This document shows, piece after piece, positions 26,701 through 42,012 of a DNA stretch of 64,000 bases. The notes beneath the pieces were generated by a model, which ran no database searches, was not told the origin of the DNA, and worked only from the letters and a program-made list of their open reading frames with translations. The stretch is from Apostichopus japonicus (taxonomy: Eukaryota > Echinodermata > Holothuroidea > Aspidochirotida > Stichopodidae): contig NC_092582.1 in the NCBI RefSeq assembly GCF_037975245.1, positions 18,750,577-18,814,576 of the forward strand. The letters are read 5' to 3'. Position 1 is the first letter of the stretch. Every line of letters begins with the position of its first letter. The position numbers were made by a program, and so were the translations under genes.

Positions 26701-27407
26701 ATATAAGTCTATTCTAGTCTATGAAGTCTATTCAGTTCTCAAAATTTCCCATAGATTCTTAGTTTTGTAAGATTTCCGTCATGATAAAAGAGAAATGTCA
26801 AAACTGTGAAGAAAACTTTTATTTCCTTACTTGAAATAAAAGTTGACGGGTTAGCCAAATTATTGATCTATATATGGTGTGGTAGCAGCAAAGGCTTTCT
26901 TTTTTTTATATCAAAATCAACACCAAAACGCTGCCTTAACATGTCTATTTATGACTTTAATCTGAATTGTTGAACTTAAATTATGACCTATAGCATATAT
27001 ACTATTGTTTCAAAGTAAACGCTTTCGGTAAACTTGATACTATAACTTCAACGCACCTCTGTCACTTATATCGCAGTCTTTTGTATATAGATTATAACGT
27101 GCGATTGAATGATGTAACAATACAATGTTAAAGTATCATCTCATCTAAACATATAATATAGTTCCTGTCACAATATAAACAAATAACATGGATTCTCTCA
27201 CCCCCCCTTCCCCCAAAGTTAAAAAAATATATATACAAATTTGTTGCATGTTTTTATAATTTTCCGCTTGATCTTGTTACACAACGTTGCACTTTTAATT
27301 TATTGCATTTTGGTTTTCAATTTCTCCTTGCATTTTGAACTTAATATGTCAAATTTACGGTTCTCTCTGCATTGCTGAAATTGTCAATCGAATAACCTGG
27401 TCGTTTC

Positions 27408-27409
<2 letters not shown>

Positions 27410-27479
<70 letters not shown>
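27410..27479. repeat. (TA)n microsatellite, 70 bp
   Basis: Uninterrupted AT repeats. Confidence 0.97.
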
Positions 27480-27481
<2 letters not shown>

Positions 27482-27549
27482 GTACTATGTAATAAATAGG
27501 TCTAGTTCAGGAAGTATTAACTATTTATAATATGACTTTGTTAATCATT

Positions 27550-27825
27550 CTCTCTTTTCTTCATTTTGTAAAACTACAGGATATAATATAGTTTTTTTTT
27601 AAATATTGTGTACATGTGTTACCTGTTGAAGGCTCTGAATGATCCTATGGTTATTTTGTATACAACGAGTATACATCTTTCCAATTGTTTTTTTCATTTT
27701 GTTAAACTACAGGATATAATGTAGTTTTTTTAAATATTGTGCATGTACATGTGTTACATGTTGAAGGCTCTGAATGATCCTATGGTTATTTTGTACACAA
27801 CAATGAGTGTTTATACATCTTTTCT
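27550..27825 (+). repeat. Tandem duplication, ~133-bp unit, two copies
   Basis: AACTACAGGATATAAT, TTAAATATTGTG, ACATGTGTTAC and TTGAAGGCTCTGAATGATCC then TATGGTTATTTTGTA recur in order, first from about 27561 and again from about 27694. Confidence 0.9.
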
Positions 27826-28840
27826 CATTTGTATAGCAATTTAGTTACATTTTAGTAACCTGTCAAGTAAGGCATAATTTATCCGGTTTATTACGTATAG
27901 CATAATGTTATACAACATTATTCAAATTGATATAAATTGCCTGAAAACTAAACATTGTCGTTGTCATAATTTACAAGTGTCATGATTTCTAATAAAAAGT
28001 ACCCTACTCTTCTTCCTTTTTTTTTTTGGGGTAAAAAAAAGTGTTCGTTTGTTTTAAAGAACATCATAATACTGGACGCAATTATACGGAATGCAATAGT
28101 TTCATTAAAATTTGAAGTTCCCCAGGTTGAGTGTTGCATGTGATTACGGTGAAAAAAGAGCATCTTGGCTACGAAATGTTGAGAACACAACCAAATCGCT
28201 CATTAGTCCTCACTCGGTGCAAAGAGGAAGAAGAAGAAGGAAAAAAAAGCTCTGAGGAGAATTTCTTAATTTGATGCAATCGCAAATTTATTTAAAGTAA
28301 TACTATGTAAAACGAAAATCAAAATTGCCGGCAAGTTAAATTGTCTACAAGTTGCAACCACAATGCAAAAAAAAACAAAAAAAAAACATTGAAGATAATT
28401 TGTACTTGGAATGACACACCAACCCGCACTTTATCAAAAGTTTAAATTTCAATTCAGTGACAAAGTCATGTTTCTGTGCTCTTGTACATATGTTATGTGT
28501 TCTATATTACTAAAACATGTAACCTATTAATTATACATTCTCTATTTTTTTCCCTCAGTACGTTATTTGTACCGCACCAATGATTTGATAAAATTAAGGA
28601 AATGGAATTGAATTGAATTACCACAATCAACGCCAACAGCTGCTTTAACCTATAACATATGTCAAAGATTTTGTTTTATGATACCCGCCAAAAAATAAAA
28701 ATAAAAACCGTGCTAACGAGAATGAACGTAACAATATCTCAAGTGACGTCAGATTCCTGTTCAGACGACTGTAACACTATTAATTATTATCCTAATTTCA
28801 AATAAGATTTTTGTCATGGTTGGCACTCCATAGAAGTATC

Positions 28841-28890
28841 TACTGGATGGATGGATGGATATATGGATGGATGGATGGATGGATTGATGG
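28841..28890 (+). repeat. (TGGA)n microsatellite
   Basis: Two runs of GGAT units separated by ATATGG. Confidence 0.95.
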
Positions 28891-29465
28891 AAAAAAACAA
28901 CAAGCCAAACAAAATCCTTGTTACCTTTGAAAGACATCTAAGCGTGAAAGTCATACATTTGATTGAATTGAGGGGCTGTCATTTTGTCCCGATGCATTTG
29001 GTCAAAGTTTCATCAAGAGGAAACTATTTCCCCTTTTTTTTATATTAACTTACATTTTAAAGAGTGAGTGTAAAGACAATGTTCATATTGTGTAAGCCAT
29101 CAATGAAACTAAACAAGGTAATTAAGATTCTCCGGGCTCTAGGTAACATTGGGTCAGGTCAGGTCAGGTCAGGTCGAATTGATAAAGTTTCGGTCTTTGT
29201 GGAGGAATATACGAACCCTGATACGCCCTCTAAGGGGGGGGGGGGATTACTTATGAGGTACCGCTTATTTTTCAGTAGTATCCACTAATCCATTACAAAG
29301 ACGAGGGTATATAGCTATCTTTATGACTCCTTCAAAATTAAGAGGTAACTTCATGGCAAAGCATATATATAAATATATATAACCGCTAACTGAGATCTCT
29401 CTGCCCCTCCCAAATACACACAAAATGGGGAAAATATCTTTCATATCATCTCTTTCAATCCCTTC

Positions 29466-29652
29466 CGTTTCATCCATCATTCATCCATTCATTCATACAT
29501 AAATTCATTCATTCGTTTGTTCGTTCGTTCGTTCGTTCATTACATTGTGTCTTAATTCATTCATTTCTTTCATATCATCTCTTTCAAGCTCTTCCGTTTC
29601 ATCCATTCATTTATTCATTCATCCAGTCATTCATTCATCCATTCATTCATTC
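29466..29652 (+). repeat. (TTCA)n / (TTCG)n tetranucleotide block
   Basis: Imperfect TTCA and TTCG repeats. The phrase TTTCATATCATCTCTTTCAA flanks or interrupts the block twice (29440 and 29567), so it includes a local duplication of ~125 bp. Confidence 0.85.
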
Positions 29653-30389
29653 TAATTGAAGAGGGAATATGCTAAAATCCCAGGTCTGTTTGACACGCAT
29701 ATAAAAATTAACAGTAAGTGGAAATAAAATTTAAAAAAAAAACAAGCATCGCAACTGTATAACAAAAGTTATTTATTGAACGAGAGAATTGCAACCACCC
29801 AGCCCTTTCCTAACAGTGTCTTTGCACAAGTGAAAAAAAGCGAGCCTATAAAAGTTTCATGTTGTGATAAATCATTTTCCTGTCATGTCTATACACACTG
29901 TATGAGACACAGAATCAGACTATGTTCAAAACACATCTGAAACAACTACTACAGGCCTATAGCTTTGCAATTTGCCGTCAGTATGGATAACAGTTAAAGT
30001 CGACTTAGCACAAAGTGCACAGTTTTTTATCATGGTTGTTTTATTCATCCAGGTCTTAAAAAACTGTCTAGTGAATGTTGTTCGTGTTGGTTATTAAAAT
30101 TCAATACATTATCAAATAAATAAAAAAAATACACAGCATAAAAACTACAGTAAAATAATTTCCCAGGAGTAAGTATTCAAGCGCAGTATAGTAGTTGAAT
30201 AGAAGGCCTAGATATACGCTTGCATGTCACTGAAAGGATTTTGTTTTTGCCAGCCTCAAAGTAGCACTATCACCACTATTGAATAAAGTTAGTCATATAG
30301 TTATCGTAAGTAGTATAATTATACTAATGCATTGTATACCAAATATATTTGATAATATATTACATGTATTACACAAACACAAATAAATA

Positions 30390-30575
<186 letters not shown>

Positions 30576-30906
30576 TATGTATATATATATAGCCTAAATT
30601 ATATTTATATATTTATAATGATATGCAGGCCAGGAGCCTGAAATGTATTTCGCTCATATGTCATGTATGTTGACTTATATAATTGAAGTTGAATTTGGTG
30701 ATACAGTGTGGTGTTCACAACGCGACAAAAAGATAGTTCTCCAGGTGTATGGATATTGTGAATCAGATAATGTGATGACAATACTTCGTCATCGACCACT
30801 AACAAACTTCTCTTCACATTACAAGCTGCGCTGTCAGATACACATTCACGTTGTAGCATAGCCGTATAAGAGCAGGTGGACTTTTGCATTTATGAATATC
30901 AAGTTG

Positions 30907-30909
<3 letters not shown>

Positions 30910-30961
<52 letters not shown>
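30910..30961. repeat. (TA)n microsatellite
   Basis: Uninterrupted TA repeats. Confidence 0.97.
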
Positions 30962-30965
<4 letters not shown>

Positions 30966-32641
30966 CGCCAAGGAGATGTGCCGCGTAAGCAAGAAGTGCC
31001 TAGTTTTGAGAGGTGTGAAATTGTTGTGAATGAGTAAGATTAATGGTATATTTCCCTGGCGAGTGTACCAAAGATGGCTGATAATAATTGAAACGTCGCA
31101 AGCTCCCTACACACTGAAAGATGGTCCTCAAATGACACAGATCCAATTGTGAGCTGAAATGTGAAAGATTGATCACAGCATAGAGTCAATGGAAGCCACT
31201 GAGGCTAGGAATAAGGTGGACAACGTACATCACAAAAGCTGCATAAATTTTCGGAGAGATATATGCAACTCACATCAGGCTGAAGAAATAAATATAAGTT
31301 GTGTACATGGTAAAAGTGTAAACCTGCTTTAATGCTTTCAAACTGTTATGGTCAAACTTAATTAGCATTTACAAGGATGGAGCCAATTTTGGAATTATTT
31401 TGATCTCATTATACCTGATGACTACATGTTAAAGAGATGAGGTACCGTATATTTCAGTGACAATTCGAATAATTATGGTACATCACACCCCTGTGGTGCT
31501 TAACTGCACCCAGCTGATGAAGTGGATCAGTGGCGGAAGGGAGGGGGCGGTCAGGCGTAACACGATACATGGGATGGGCTCACTATTTTGGCGATTGTGG
31601 TCAAAAAGAAATGTAGGTATATACAGTATATGTACCTCGTTAAACAAGATTTTCTGTCGCAGAAAGACCTAAAAACTGGTGGGCATATTCCTGGGCATGA
31701 GATTCAGTGCCTCTTTACTCTCAAAGTATATGTTTTATTCATTAAGATTAAGGTCACCTGGCTAATAAAGGTCAAATGTCATTGAACCAAAAGCTGAGCA
31801 TAAAAGAACGTTTCAAAATGAGACAATGAACGATACCTTTAATTTTTCAATGTTTATATCGCATTAATTGACACAAACTTTGTCAAGTGTCAAGAAGTCA
31901 TTGGAGATAGCATGCTCATAAAAGTGTGTATAGCAATGTCCTCCTATATGAATCGTGGACATCAAACTTGGTGGATATATAAACTTTGGCCAATGCCTGT
32001 TATGCCGCCATGAGGGATAGTTATAACACGAGTGGTCAAAGGTCAAACTTTCTGCTACGCCATCATCATCTGCAACGCCATGGATGCCAAATTTGAGGTT
32101 TTCGACACTTTTAACCAAGAATTAAAGTACAATCGTCTTAACTGGCGAAATGATTCATCTGCCATGCATATATAAGCCAACAGACGTATCATTGGGAAAT
32201 TCGCAGTAAGTTACTTACTGTAGTGTTACGAATTGACAACAGTTAGCGCTTGTGTCACGTCACGTGGATTATTGCATCAATATAGGTAAATAATTAATTA
32301 GCTCACGAGACTGTATCGTCTAAGGTATCGAGATATCCAAACGCCATTTACTGCAAGCTATATACTTCATCAGTGGTTTATATTCAATGCAGCGATAGAT
32401 GATTGATGCAGTTTGATTTATTATTGAACAAACGTGATCAGCTTATGAACTTAAGATGGAACAAATTTAATAACAACTGTAACAATCAAAAACGTTGAAT
32501 CATTGCCATAAAGCCATTGAAACATAAGTGTTATTCTTTCTTTTCCCATTTTTTGCGTCTGTTTTCTTTGCTAATAAAGTAGCTTATGGATAATATATAT
32601 TAAGAAATACATACGTAGGCTTGTATACATTTAAATAGGCA

Positions 32642-32649
<8 letters not shown>

Positions 32650-32700
<51 letters not shown>

Positions 32701-32706
32701 ATATAT
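32650..32706 (+). repeat. Compound (TA)n(TG)n microsatellite
   Basis: A TA run passes directly into a TG run. Confidence 0.95.
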
Positions 32707-35700
32707 TCTTATATACGTTGCATAAACATGTTCTTATACATACACAGAGACATATAGATGAACATATATCCTATTATTTTGTTCTTTCATGTAAATTCCT
32801 TCAAACGCATCGTCGTTGAACGTTCATGTAGAACTTACATGTTTAGTATTAATTATTACTGTATACAGGGTATTACTGTACATCCATCACCTATATTTTA
32901 TGTCTAGCTACGTCTTTCAGAACAAGTAAATTCATATTTAAAGATCAATACATTTCTTTGGAGGAAAATGATTTTTGTTTCATTCTGTCAATGCAACCCG
33001 CTTGTAAATTGGCTTTGTGTTGATGTTTCTTTATATAGTGTACTCTTTATATTCTTTATATATCGTCTCTGGGGTGACCTACTTTATTTTTGTAAGGAAT
33101 ATAGTGGGAGAAATATTATATTACACCACATAAATTAGCGTTAGGCCTAGTTTTTTTTTACCTCGCTAAACCCATAGTATAGTACACGTCCAGTATATCC
33201 TAGTTCACCATGTTCGAACACACAATCCCATCGTTAATTTTAACGAAACAAAATGTACAATAGCCTGACTGAGACGGGCGGGCCCCGGGAGAGGGGGTAG
33301 GAGAGGGGTAAAGGGTTAAAACATTCATAAAATGTCTTGTGTAGATGAAGATCTACATAAACTCATGAAATAATAGCTAACCCATGAAAGATAATAAGAT
33401 CTTTGATTTAATCTCTTAGACTGAATGAAACGTATTCTTCCAGTTTTCGTATTTAGCGGTAGGCCTACGAATGATGGCTACCCAGAGCCTAAATGGCTAA
33501 CTAATTTCACGCTTTCCTAAATTCGACCGGCAGAGCCTAATGTTACTATTACTCACGTGGACATGTATGGGGACGGATCATTAGAATAACCCCCCTCCCC
33601 CTTCCCCGTCAAGCAAGGGTATGTAAACTCACTTCTGACGATTGAGTTTCTTGAATTGCTTTTCTGCGGATTAATTTTACAATGTCATCGCTACTTCCCG
33701 ATACAAGTATACCTGGAATTCTGCCACCCCCCTCCCACCTCCCACCTCCCAGATTATCGTCCATACTTTCAGACCTAAGTCGTTAGTTAAATATACCTCC
33801 ATGGCACCTGAACATTACAATTGACCGTGAACTGAACTAACCAACTATAAACGTAATGATTGTCAATTAGAGAACGTATTGTGGGTTTTCCCCCCTTTCT
33901 TTCTATAGACCTATATGAGCCAACAATCGAGTCAGTAGGCCTACTATAGATCCAAATCTCACAGCATCTTACAAGTTACTGACATATAAATGGATGGAGA
34001 TAGTTACTATCTAGCCAACGAAATGAATCGTTTTCATTGCGATATTTCTCTTGCCCCCTCCATCCCCCTCCCCATCCCCCCGTTCCGCATTATGCTCTCA
34101 ATCATTTACTAGTGTAGGCTATAGTGTGTAGAATTTGTACGACATTAAAACCCACACTTATATATATCAGCTAAATAACACCGTTGCATTCAGAGAAATT
34201 GAACTTGCAATACAGCTATGGTACTCTAATAAAGGATCCCTTTTCTTCAAACTTATTATAATTAAACATTTAACCCCATGAAGAGTCATTAATGGTTAAA
34301 TGCTTAATGATCCAGTACGTGTGTTGTGAAAGCAGAACAGATGAAACTAAACATAAAACCATGCAGTAGCCTATATAGAAGTGCAATTCCTTACCTTTGT
34401 ATTTTCTTGTTTCCCTGATTCTGAATTGTATTTTGCTAAGACATCCTGGAATGTTGCTATACTCATATATAGGCCAATATAGATACTATACTGTACGAAT
34501 TGTTGTTATTGTGTAGAGAAACAACGGCTATATTGCTTTCGATCTCCACAGCTCTGCCATGAAATGACTTTGTGGTTTACACATTGTATAATGTGAAGGT
34601 AAACTTTGTATGTGAATCTTATTCAAGGCGTATACCGATACCAGCGAATCTGATCAGAGATTTACTTAGCAAACACGAGAGTGTAAATGCCGTATTGTGT
34701 ACGTGTGTTTACATTGAATAAGAGTCGTCGTCTCTGCAGACCTGCATCACCTAGGTGAGGCAGTGATCGACTCCGTTGACAAAACTGTTGATTCACTGTT
34801 ATAGTCCCATATATATATGCTTATACAATTTATTCTTACAGATAACAAAAAAAGAGAGGAATTTTCTGTATTGTAGATGAGTATATATTCTACAGTCTTT
34901 CTCGAATAGTTATTCACTACGTAGTGGATTTATTAAGAGGGCAGGGGCTGAGGTAATATTTAGACCCTGGAGTTCTATAGGTGCAATAACTTGTCACTAT
35001 TTTTCCTTGTAGCCTAGTGTTAAGACCTAGCGTACAGTAATATATATATATATGAAAGGCAGTCGAATTTCTCCATGAATGGATCCCTGATGTACAGTAT
35101 AGGCTACCGTAACATCCCCATGCATGAGTTTCTCTACATTGCGGAACCAAGTACCTGGTTCGGTTAATCTCATATAGTGTATGGTTTTCCGTTATGTAAA
35201 TATCATATCAAGTCGCATGGTAGCTATATAGTATCAACTCTATAGTAAGATGGCAAATTATGCATAGAAAATGCTCCGATTTATCTTATAAATTTGAAAA
35301 GATGAAAAGACCTTAAAACATCTCTATGTCTGGTCTCACACGCATTCCCTGTGGTAGCATTGAAATATCATATACTGTCTTCTAGATAATGTTAATTTGT
35401 CTCATCTGAGACTACAATTTCCGTTTCGCAGAATGTATGTAGCCGCATCAGGTATTTACTCTTGGTCAGCGCGCTACTCCAGGAATTGGGTCTCCATGGC
35501 AAACACTATCTTACACATACATTATGAGTTTGTTTTCACTGTCAGTGCAGTTGGTAAGACAAAATAAATGACTTTCAGATCAACGTTGATAACAACACGC
35601 GTCATCACGATATCACTAATACATTATGTTCAATGCACACCAACAAAGGTATGAATTTATTTCGTTAGGCATATACTGTTTTGATTAGTATATATGAAAC

Positions 35701-36162
35701 AAGTTTAGACCTATTAGAAGTAAGACTTGAATTACCCACGATAGCTGATTTTTAAAAAATGAGATAAAATTAACGTAAATTGTAGCCATTAATTAGAATC
35801 ACACTTCACTTTTTGATACACAGTGATTCAACAGAGGTCTGTCAGACTCGGTTAATATTTCTTTTGTTTTATTTCAATGCAACGCGGTGATGGAAAATAG
35901 CGTAAGTGATTGGTTTTCGTCGACCGAGAATAATTATGAACATTGTCTGTTATATAGCGACCAAGCTTTAGACATTTCATCTTCCAACAATATTCACTTT
36001 ACCTTTCAGTTTCATAAAAGTCGCAAACGTTATACACAAAGACAGGCTTGACAGCTCAGCTTCAAACACAATTTTGAAGAAGCAACAAAAACAACCCTAA
36101 AAGTAAATATCTTTCTTCTTTCTTACACAGTAGCTACCGAGAGAATTAGTAGGAGCTGTTGT

Positions 36163-36164
<2 letters not shown>

Positions 36165-36205
<41 letters not shown>

Positions 36206-36236
36206 CTGTCTTTCTTGACAGCAGCTCCTACTAATT

Positions 36237-36288
<52 letters not shown>

Positions 36289-36319
36289 AATTAGTAGGAG
36301 CTGCTGTCAAGAAAGACAG

Positions 36320-36364
<45 letters not shown>
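36165..36364. repeat. Palindrome with (TA)n loop and (TA)n flanks
   Basis: ATATCTGTCTTTCTTGACAG, then CAGCTCCTACTAATTCCTA (36202-36240) is followed by (TA)n (36241-36285). Its exact reverse complement follows at about 36285-36324, then (TA)n again. A third, shorter copy (GAATTAGTAGGAGCTGTTGTC) lies at 36143-36163 in the orientation of the right arm. The arms plus flanking TA runs make a near-perfect ~200-bp palindrome. Confidence 0.92.
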
Positions 36365-36368
<4 letters not shown>

Positions 36369-37059
36369 AACCAAACGAGCGTAATGAACTGTAGCAACTC
36401 TTTCATATACAACTAAGGTCATAAATGAACCATTACAAAGTCTACCATTGAGTTCGATAGTGTATAATATACAGAACTACCGTATACAATACGGTGAAGT
36501 CGCACACTTCTCTCCACAATTATGGATGGAAACTATATATACCTGTCCCTACTACATCGATCGACTTAGCAACCAGACTGTAGCTCTCGACCTAGTGATT
36601 ACCTTTTTGAGTACTCAGCACGATATTAATTTGTTACGAGCGTATAATAAACTTCACCGTAGAGTCAAATAATAGTCACCCAGAGTAGAACGACAGCAAA
36701 ATCGACTGAAATGTGTAACCAAGGCTTCTATACAAACAGCTTAAATGAAGTCCATATTCATGAGAAATTATTGATTTATTAACAAAAGGTTGATAATAAA
36801 CCGTGTGTTTTGTTCAGAATTCATGACTCTGATCAAGAGCTGAACCGAGCTTTGTTTTTGGTAAAGAAGGCGGGGAGGGGAGGAGGTGAGGGGGGGGGGA
36901 GGAAAGATAGCAAATGCGGTAAACACAGCAACAGCGACGTTCATGTATTACGTGTATTGATTATATGTGAGATGATTCATGTATGTGGATAACTACACCA
37001 TTGAGTATAGACAATGTTCATTTTCACGAGACATACAAACCACACAAACTCTGAAAAAT

Positions 37060-37280
37060 CTGAGATCGATTCACCTAAATATTGTGTCAGACCAGACCGG
37101 TTAAAGAATTACTTCATCAGAGCAATGTTTTTTGTCATAATTTTATGAAAAGGAAAGTATAAAAGCTTAGAAGAATACAAAACCTAACAATCGATTCACT
37201 TAAATATGATTGCGTTTGATGTGACCGGTTTAGGAATTATTTCAGAGAATTTGATGTCATAATTTTTTGGAAAATAACCC
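37060..37280 (+). repeat. Diverged tandem duplication, ~125-bp unit
   Basis: ATCGATTCACCTAAATAT, GACCGGTTAAAGAATTA and GTCATAATTTTATGA recur as ATCGATTCACTTAAATAT, GACCGGTTTAGGAATTA and GTCATAATTTTTTGG. Confidence 0.8.
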
Positions 37281-39492
37281 ACTTCAATTAAAATAAGATA
37301 AGTAGTTAAAATATTTTTAAAAAGTTTAAGAAAGCACAAAAATTGAATTGCTGACTTAGGTATGTTTATTTAAACGATTAAAAACAGTGAAACCTATATA
37401 GCCTACTTTTATATGTTTACAATGGGGATGAAATAGAAATTGGTGACTTTTATATATGTTTCGTATTGCGAAGGATTTATCAGAAGGTGAACTTTGACCT
37501 TACTGTGAGGAGACAGGTAAGCCTTGTCGCATTAAGCTACATATGGTTTGTTTCATTAAGTTTCCAGCCTTTGACATCAATTAGTCAACCACCCACGTCG
37601 TGTATAGTCCCCGAAGTGTTTACATGAACATTTGGACGTTGCTGATAACTATATGTACTTTACGTTTACTAACACATCTAAATAGCTCATGCTGCACGAA
37701 GATATATGCTTGAGTCTATGAGCCTTTATTACTAACCATGAGGCTAAATGTGTCCAAATGTCCAAATATGTGATGATGAAAAGAAGATGTCAACCAATAC
37801 ATTATATGTTTAAGTTTATATCAAAGTTACTGTCTTTAATTTATTCAATATGTACTTTTAATTTTTTTCTTAATAATATCGTTAACCTTCTCATCATGTG
37901 TGGCATTTAAAATCTCAGTTCACTTTCTTTCTGCGACAAAAAAAAAGCCGTCGAGAATTTGTTGTGAAAAAAACACCTATTTAGTCGGAAAGTACGCCTT
38001 AAGGCTAAGTTACCATGGTTACAGACTGCAATAAAGAAAGCTACAGAGCATTTCAGTCGCAAGATATATTCACGGTGAATATGAATCATGTGAACTATCC
38101 CCATAAAATAGAGTTGCACAATACATTTTCAGCATACATGAATATAAGCGCAAGTAAAAGAATGCTTGTTACTGGCGACAAATTTATTATTAATGTTAAT
38201 GGTATATATAGATTAAGAAAGATTTGGGCAAGTGTCTTATCCAAAAGACACTTCAGTGTATATTTTGGACATTCAATCAGATTTACTATAGAGACGTCAC
38301 ATTTCTGGTTTCTTTGTAAAAGAGCGGGCAGATTTTTTAATTAACATATTCATTTGTGTTTGGCGCATTATGGGTTACACGTATATATGTCTGCTGAGTA
38401 GAATGAAAACAGAAAAGACGTGTATACTGATCTGAACCTTCTTTCCAGGACCTTCATTAGTCACCCTAATTCTCTCTGGTGACCTAACTTCTCTCCCTAA
38501 ACCAGATCCGCCGAGTAAAAGTTACATATCCGAGGTATAGGCTACGGTATATACTACATGTAAAGACACGGATAGTGCATTGAACTAGTCCCATCTGAAC
38601 ATTTCCTTTGTTGATCTGAGCATGGAGGTGAAACCAGTATTTACCTCCATGATCTGAGTAAAAGGGTTATATTACGTAACCGCATGAAAGGTACTATGTT
38701 TCACTTCATTGGATTGGGTACAGCATTAGGAATAGCACAAAAAATCAGGAGAATCATCAGTTATTCACATGTACATTTATATGCTTACGTCTATAAAGTT
38801 ATTAAAAAACCGGTCAATTCTGTACTTCAGAATTAGTCTGGTATAGCGCTTAGAAAGTACGCCATGAGATTTTAATGACGTCAGTCTTTTACACAAAATA
38901 CTGTCTAATTACATAACTTGTCGCGCGAGTGCAAAGGCTCATTAGAAAGCCCACGAATAACAAACAGAGAGCTACATGGATCAAAGAACACAACGTACGG
39001 GTTGTTAAAGCAGTTGTAAATACAGAAGAGGGTACAAAAGATATGTCACTATAAACAATAATGCAAAATAAACCTCCCAATCAGTATTGATATGGAGACT
39101 GTTTATTTGGTTACACACGCTTGCACTTATAAGAACATAGTGTAATACGTATATGACGTATTACGTATATAGTAAAAAAAATTCCAATTTTCAGACCAGT
39201 GATAAGTTAAGCTCTACCGATCTTCCATGAATTGCTATTTACACGTTCATTACACGTTCATTTACACGTTCATATGTGCTAGTATTGGTTATACACAAAA
39301 TACTAATAATCGTTACATTGTGCAGGATCTATACTTTAGGCAGAATTATTATTACACTTTGCCAAGGTAAGACATTTCCACTTCCTATCTATCGTCTGTT
39401 CGCTAACGGCGATCATTTTCATAATTGACTGCTTACATAATTAGTTTCATGATTCAAATTTATCGTTTATCAAATCCAATATGAATATCTCC

Positions 39493-39495
<3 letters not shown>

Positions 39496-39567
<72 letters not shown>

Positions 39568-39577
39568 TATATATATT
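39496..39577. repeat. (TA)n microsatellite with single interruptions
   Basis: TA repeats broken by AAA and AAG. Confidence 0.96.
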
Positions 39578-42012
39578 CATACCTGATTGGGTGTCTTTGT
39601 TTTTGAAAAAAATTAAAACAAAACAGTTCTACACAAGCATTTCATTGATCAAGCTTTATCCAATCGAAGGTGAACTCGGAAAATCCACAACTGATTTCAG
39701 AAAACAACACAAAAAATATTTATCGTTATAACTAGTGAACTATAGTTATCACTACATATACGTGTATTTAAATCATGAATATACAAGTCCTCTCATATTT
39801 CTCTATATACTTTGCACATTGTAATTTATGCGCGTTTGTGTGATCAATTCAAGAGAAACCATGCAAGCGTATCATCAAAACTTTCATATTTCAACTGCTT
39901 TGTTGATTAATAAAGCAGCGTTAGGGGGATTCGATCTATTTTGGAGGTACGTTGATATCGTGGGAATGAACCTTTTCAGAATTCAGTCAAAATTCAAATT
40001 ATTTGACCTTTCCGTTTCTGAATTTCAAAACCTTTTGATTATAGGCCAGAAGGGTTTCGCGACGACTTAAAACATAGGCCTATACACACGACATGACTAT
40101 AGTCATCATCACACACAACAAGAAATCAGTTGTGAAGATGGCTCCAATTTCAGAGGCTTACTTAGCCTACATCCTTTTCTTTCTTTCCATAACATTATCC
40201 AGTACGTAACTCGAGTAGAATTTAAAAAAAAAAAAAGAGGAAAAAATACTAGCTATGAACTCAAACTCATGTCGGTCTGGCAAACCTTCATTCTAAGAGC
40301 AACACGTTTATTATTCCGTAACCATGGCTACGTAACCAGTACATTATTGGATTGAATTTGCAAATAGACATTTTGTATTCATGTTCAGCACAGTTTTGCC
40401 GAGTCTTCGTGCAGACGATACAGGTATAGCTCGTGATATTGCTGCAGCTCCTCATTAAAAATCGTTGTACATTTGCATGCTTTTCACTGTCTGGGATTAC
40501 TTCCATTGCACGCGTCATAGCTACAAGTAATAGATGTTACAAAATGATAAGCCACAGTCAGTGTGCAAGCAAGCAGCCTTGCCGTTGCTTCTGTTGTTTA
40601 ATCTCTAATTCAAATAACGATGGAGTTGCAAGGACTGTGACAGAATTAACATTACACATGATGAGGCTATATACGTTAGGTATAAAAATCGTTACCATTT
40701 AATGTCGTCGTAATCTATTGATTTTCAATTGTTTAAATGGTTGTAACGCCCAATTAAAAACCACGTGTTTTGTATATGCACACTAAATGCATAACATAAG
40801 AGGGTTACACACTCTTAATTTATTGCTTGTTTACATTATTTAGATTATTGCTAATATACAGTAATCTGCTAGATATGGAACCTTTAACATGCTCGTTTTT
40901 TTATGTTTTTTTTTTCTTTGCTTGATTTTCAATGTGAAGTGCATGATGAGAACCTGAAGTACAGGCAATGTACTGTATTCCCCCCCCCCCCCCCAACGCC
41001 ATATAACTGACAACTTTTTTTTTTAGCAATGAGCATCTGCGTACGAAAAGCTTGCTTTTGACAAGTGTAATATAAACATGGTAATTGCAATTTGGTCTTT
41101 CACCAAACATTTCGTTTCCAAGAACGAACTCTATAGCTTTTTCACGTTTCCCATGCATGTTGGCAAATCTTGCACTCAGTCGCCTCTGTCAGGCCACTTT
41201 TAATTTGACATTTCATTTCAGATGTGGGTGAAACTGCTTGACTGCCCTATCGGTGCTTGGAAGACAGTTCAAGCACATAAGTGTGTAGCGATGCAAGAGA
41301 CAGCAGGACATACCGGTACTCTTGATGTGTCAAGAGTCACTGTGAAGGTGGAAATTAATGCAGTAAATGATCCCTAGATAGTAAGGTTGATACCGCATAA
41401 TGCATACTATACATATATATATATATTACTGTTAGTACTTATAACAGTGGCATGATACATATAGGTTGCATGAGGACAGGATACTATTATATACTAGGCT
41501 ACCATTCGTATAGTATAGGGAACAACGTACAAATGTACACTATATGACTATAGTATAGGATAGCATATATGTATTGGACAGCATATAGCTTACATATAGT
41601 ATGTTTCATTGATAATTTATGTATAACAGTCATGATGTATAAATGTGAGAATAGTCTTGACAGGCTGTTCTAGTTACAGTAGAACGTGCGCATCAACACA
41701 TGTATACATACTAAATATGCTATGCGCCTTTGCACCTTTGTACTTTGAGAGTACCTATAATATAAAACACTGACATGGAATTGCACGCGGTTCAGTAAGG
41801 TTGCAACGATTGAATTCACCACTAGTTTGATATGCTCACGGGGTAAGATGGGAAAAGGTGCGAACATTCAAATACATATGTGGGCAAAGTGAAACACTGT
41901 ATGAAGAGTCAAACGTTATGTTCATGAAGGCAAGTGAATAACATGGTTCTCAATGAAACTACTTCATCTGAACCTTCTTTAGGCAGCATAGATATACATG
42001 CGTTTAATAATG

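Noticed and set aside
31864-32118. 84-codon minus-strand frame with VADDDG-like wording
   Set aside because: The DNA contains scattered AGGTCA words (31750-32050) like non-coding interspersed repeats. No splice boundaries or family match.
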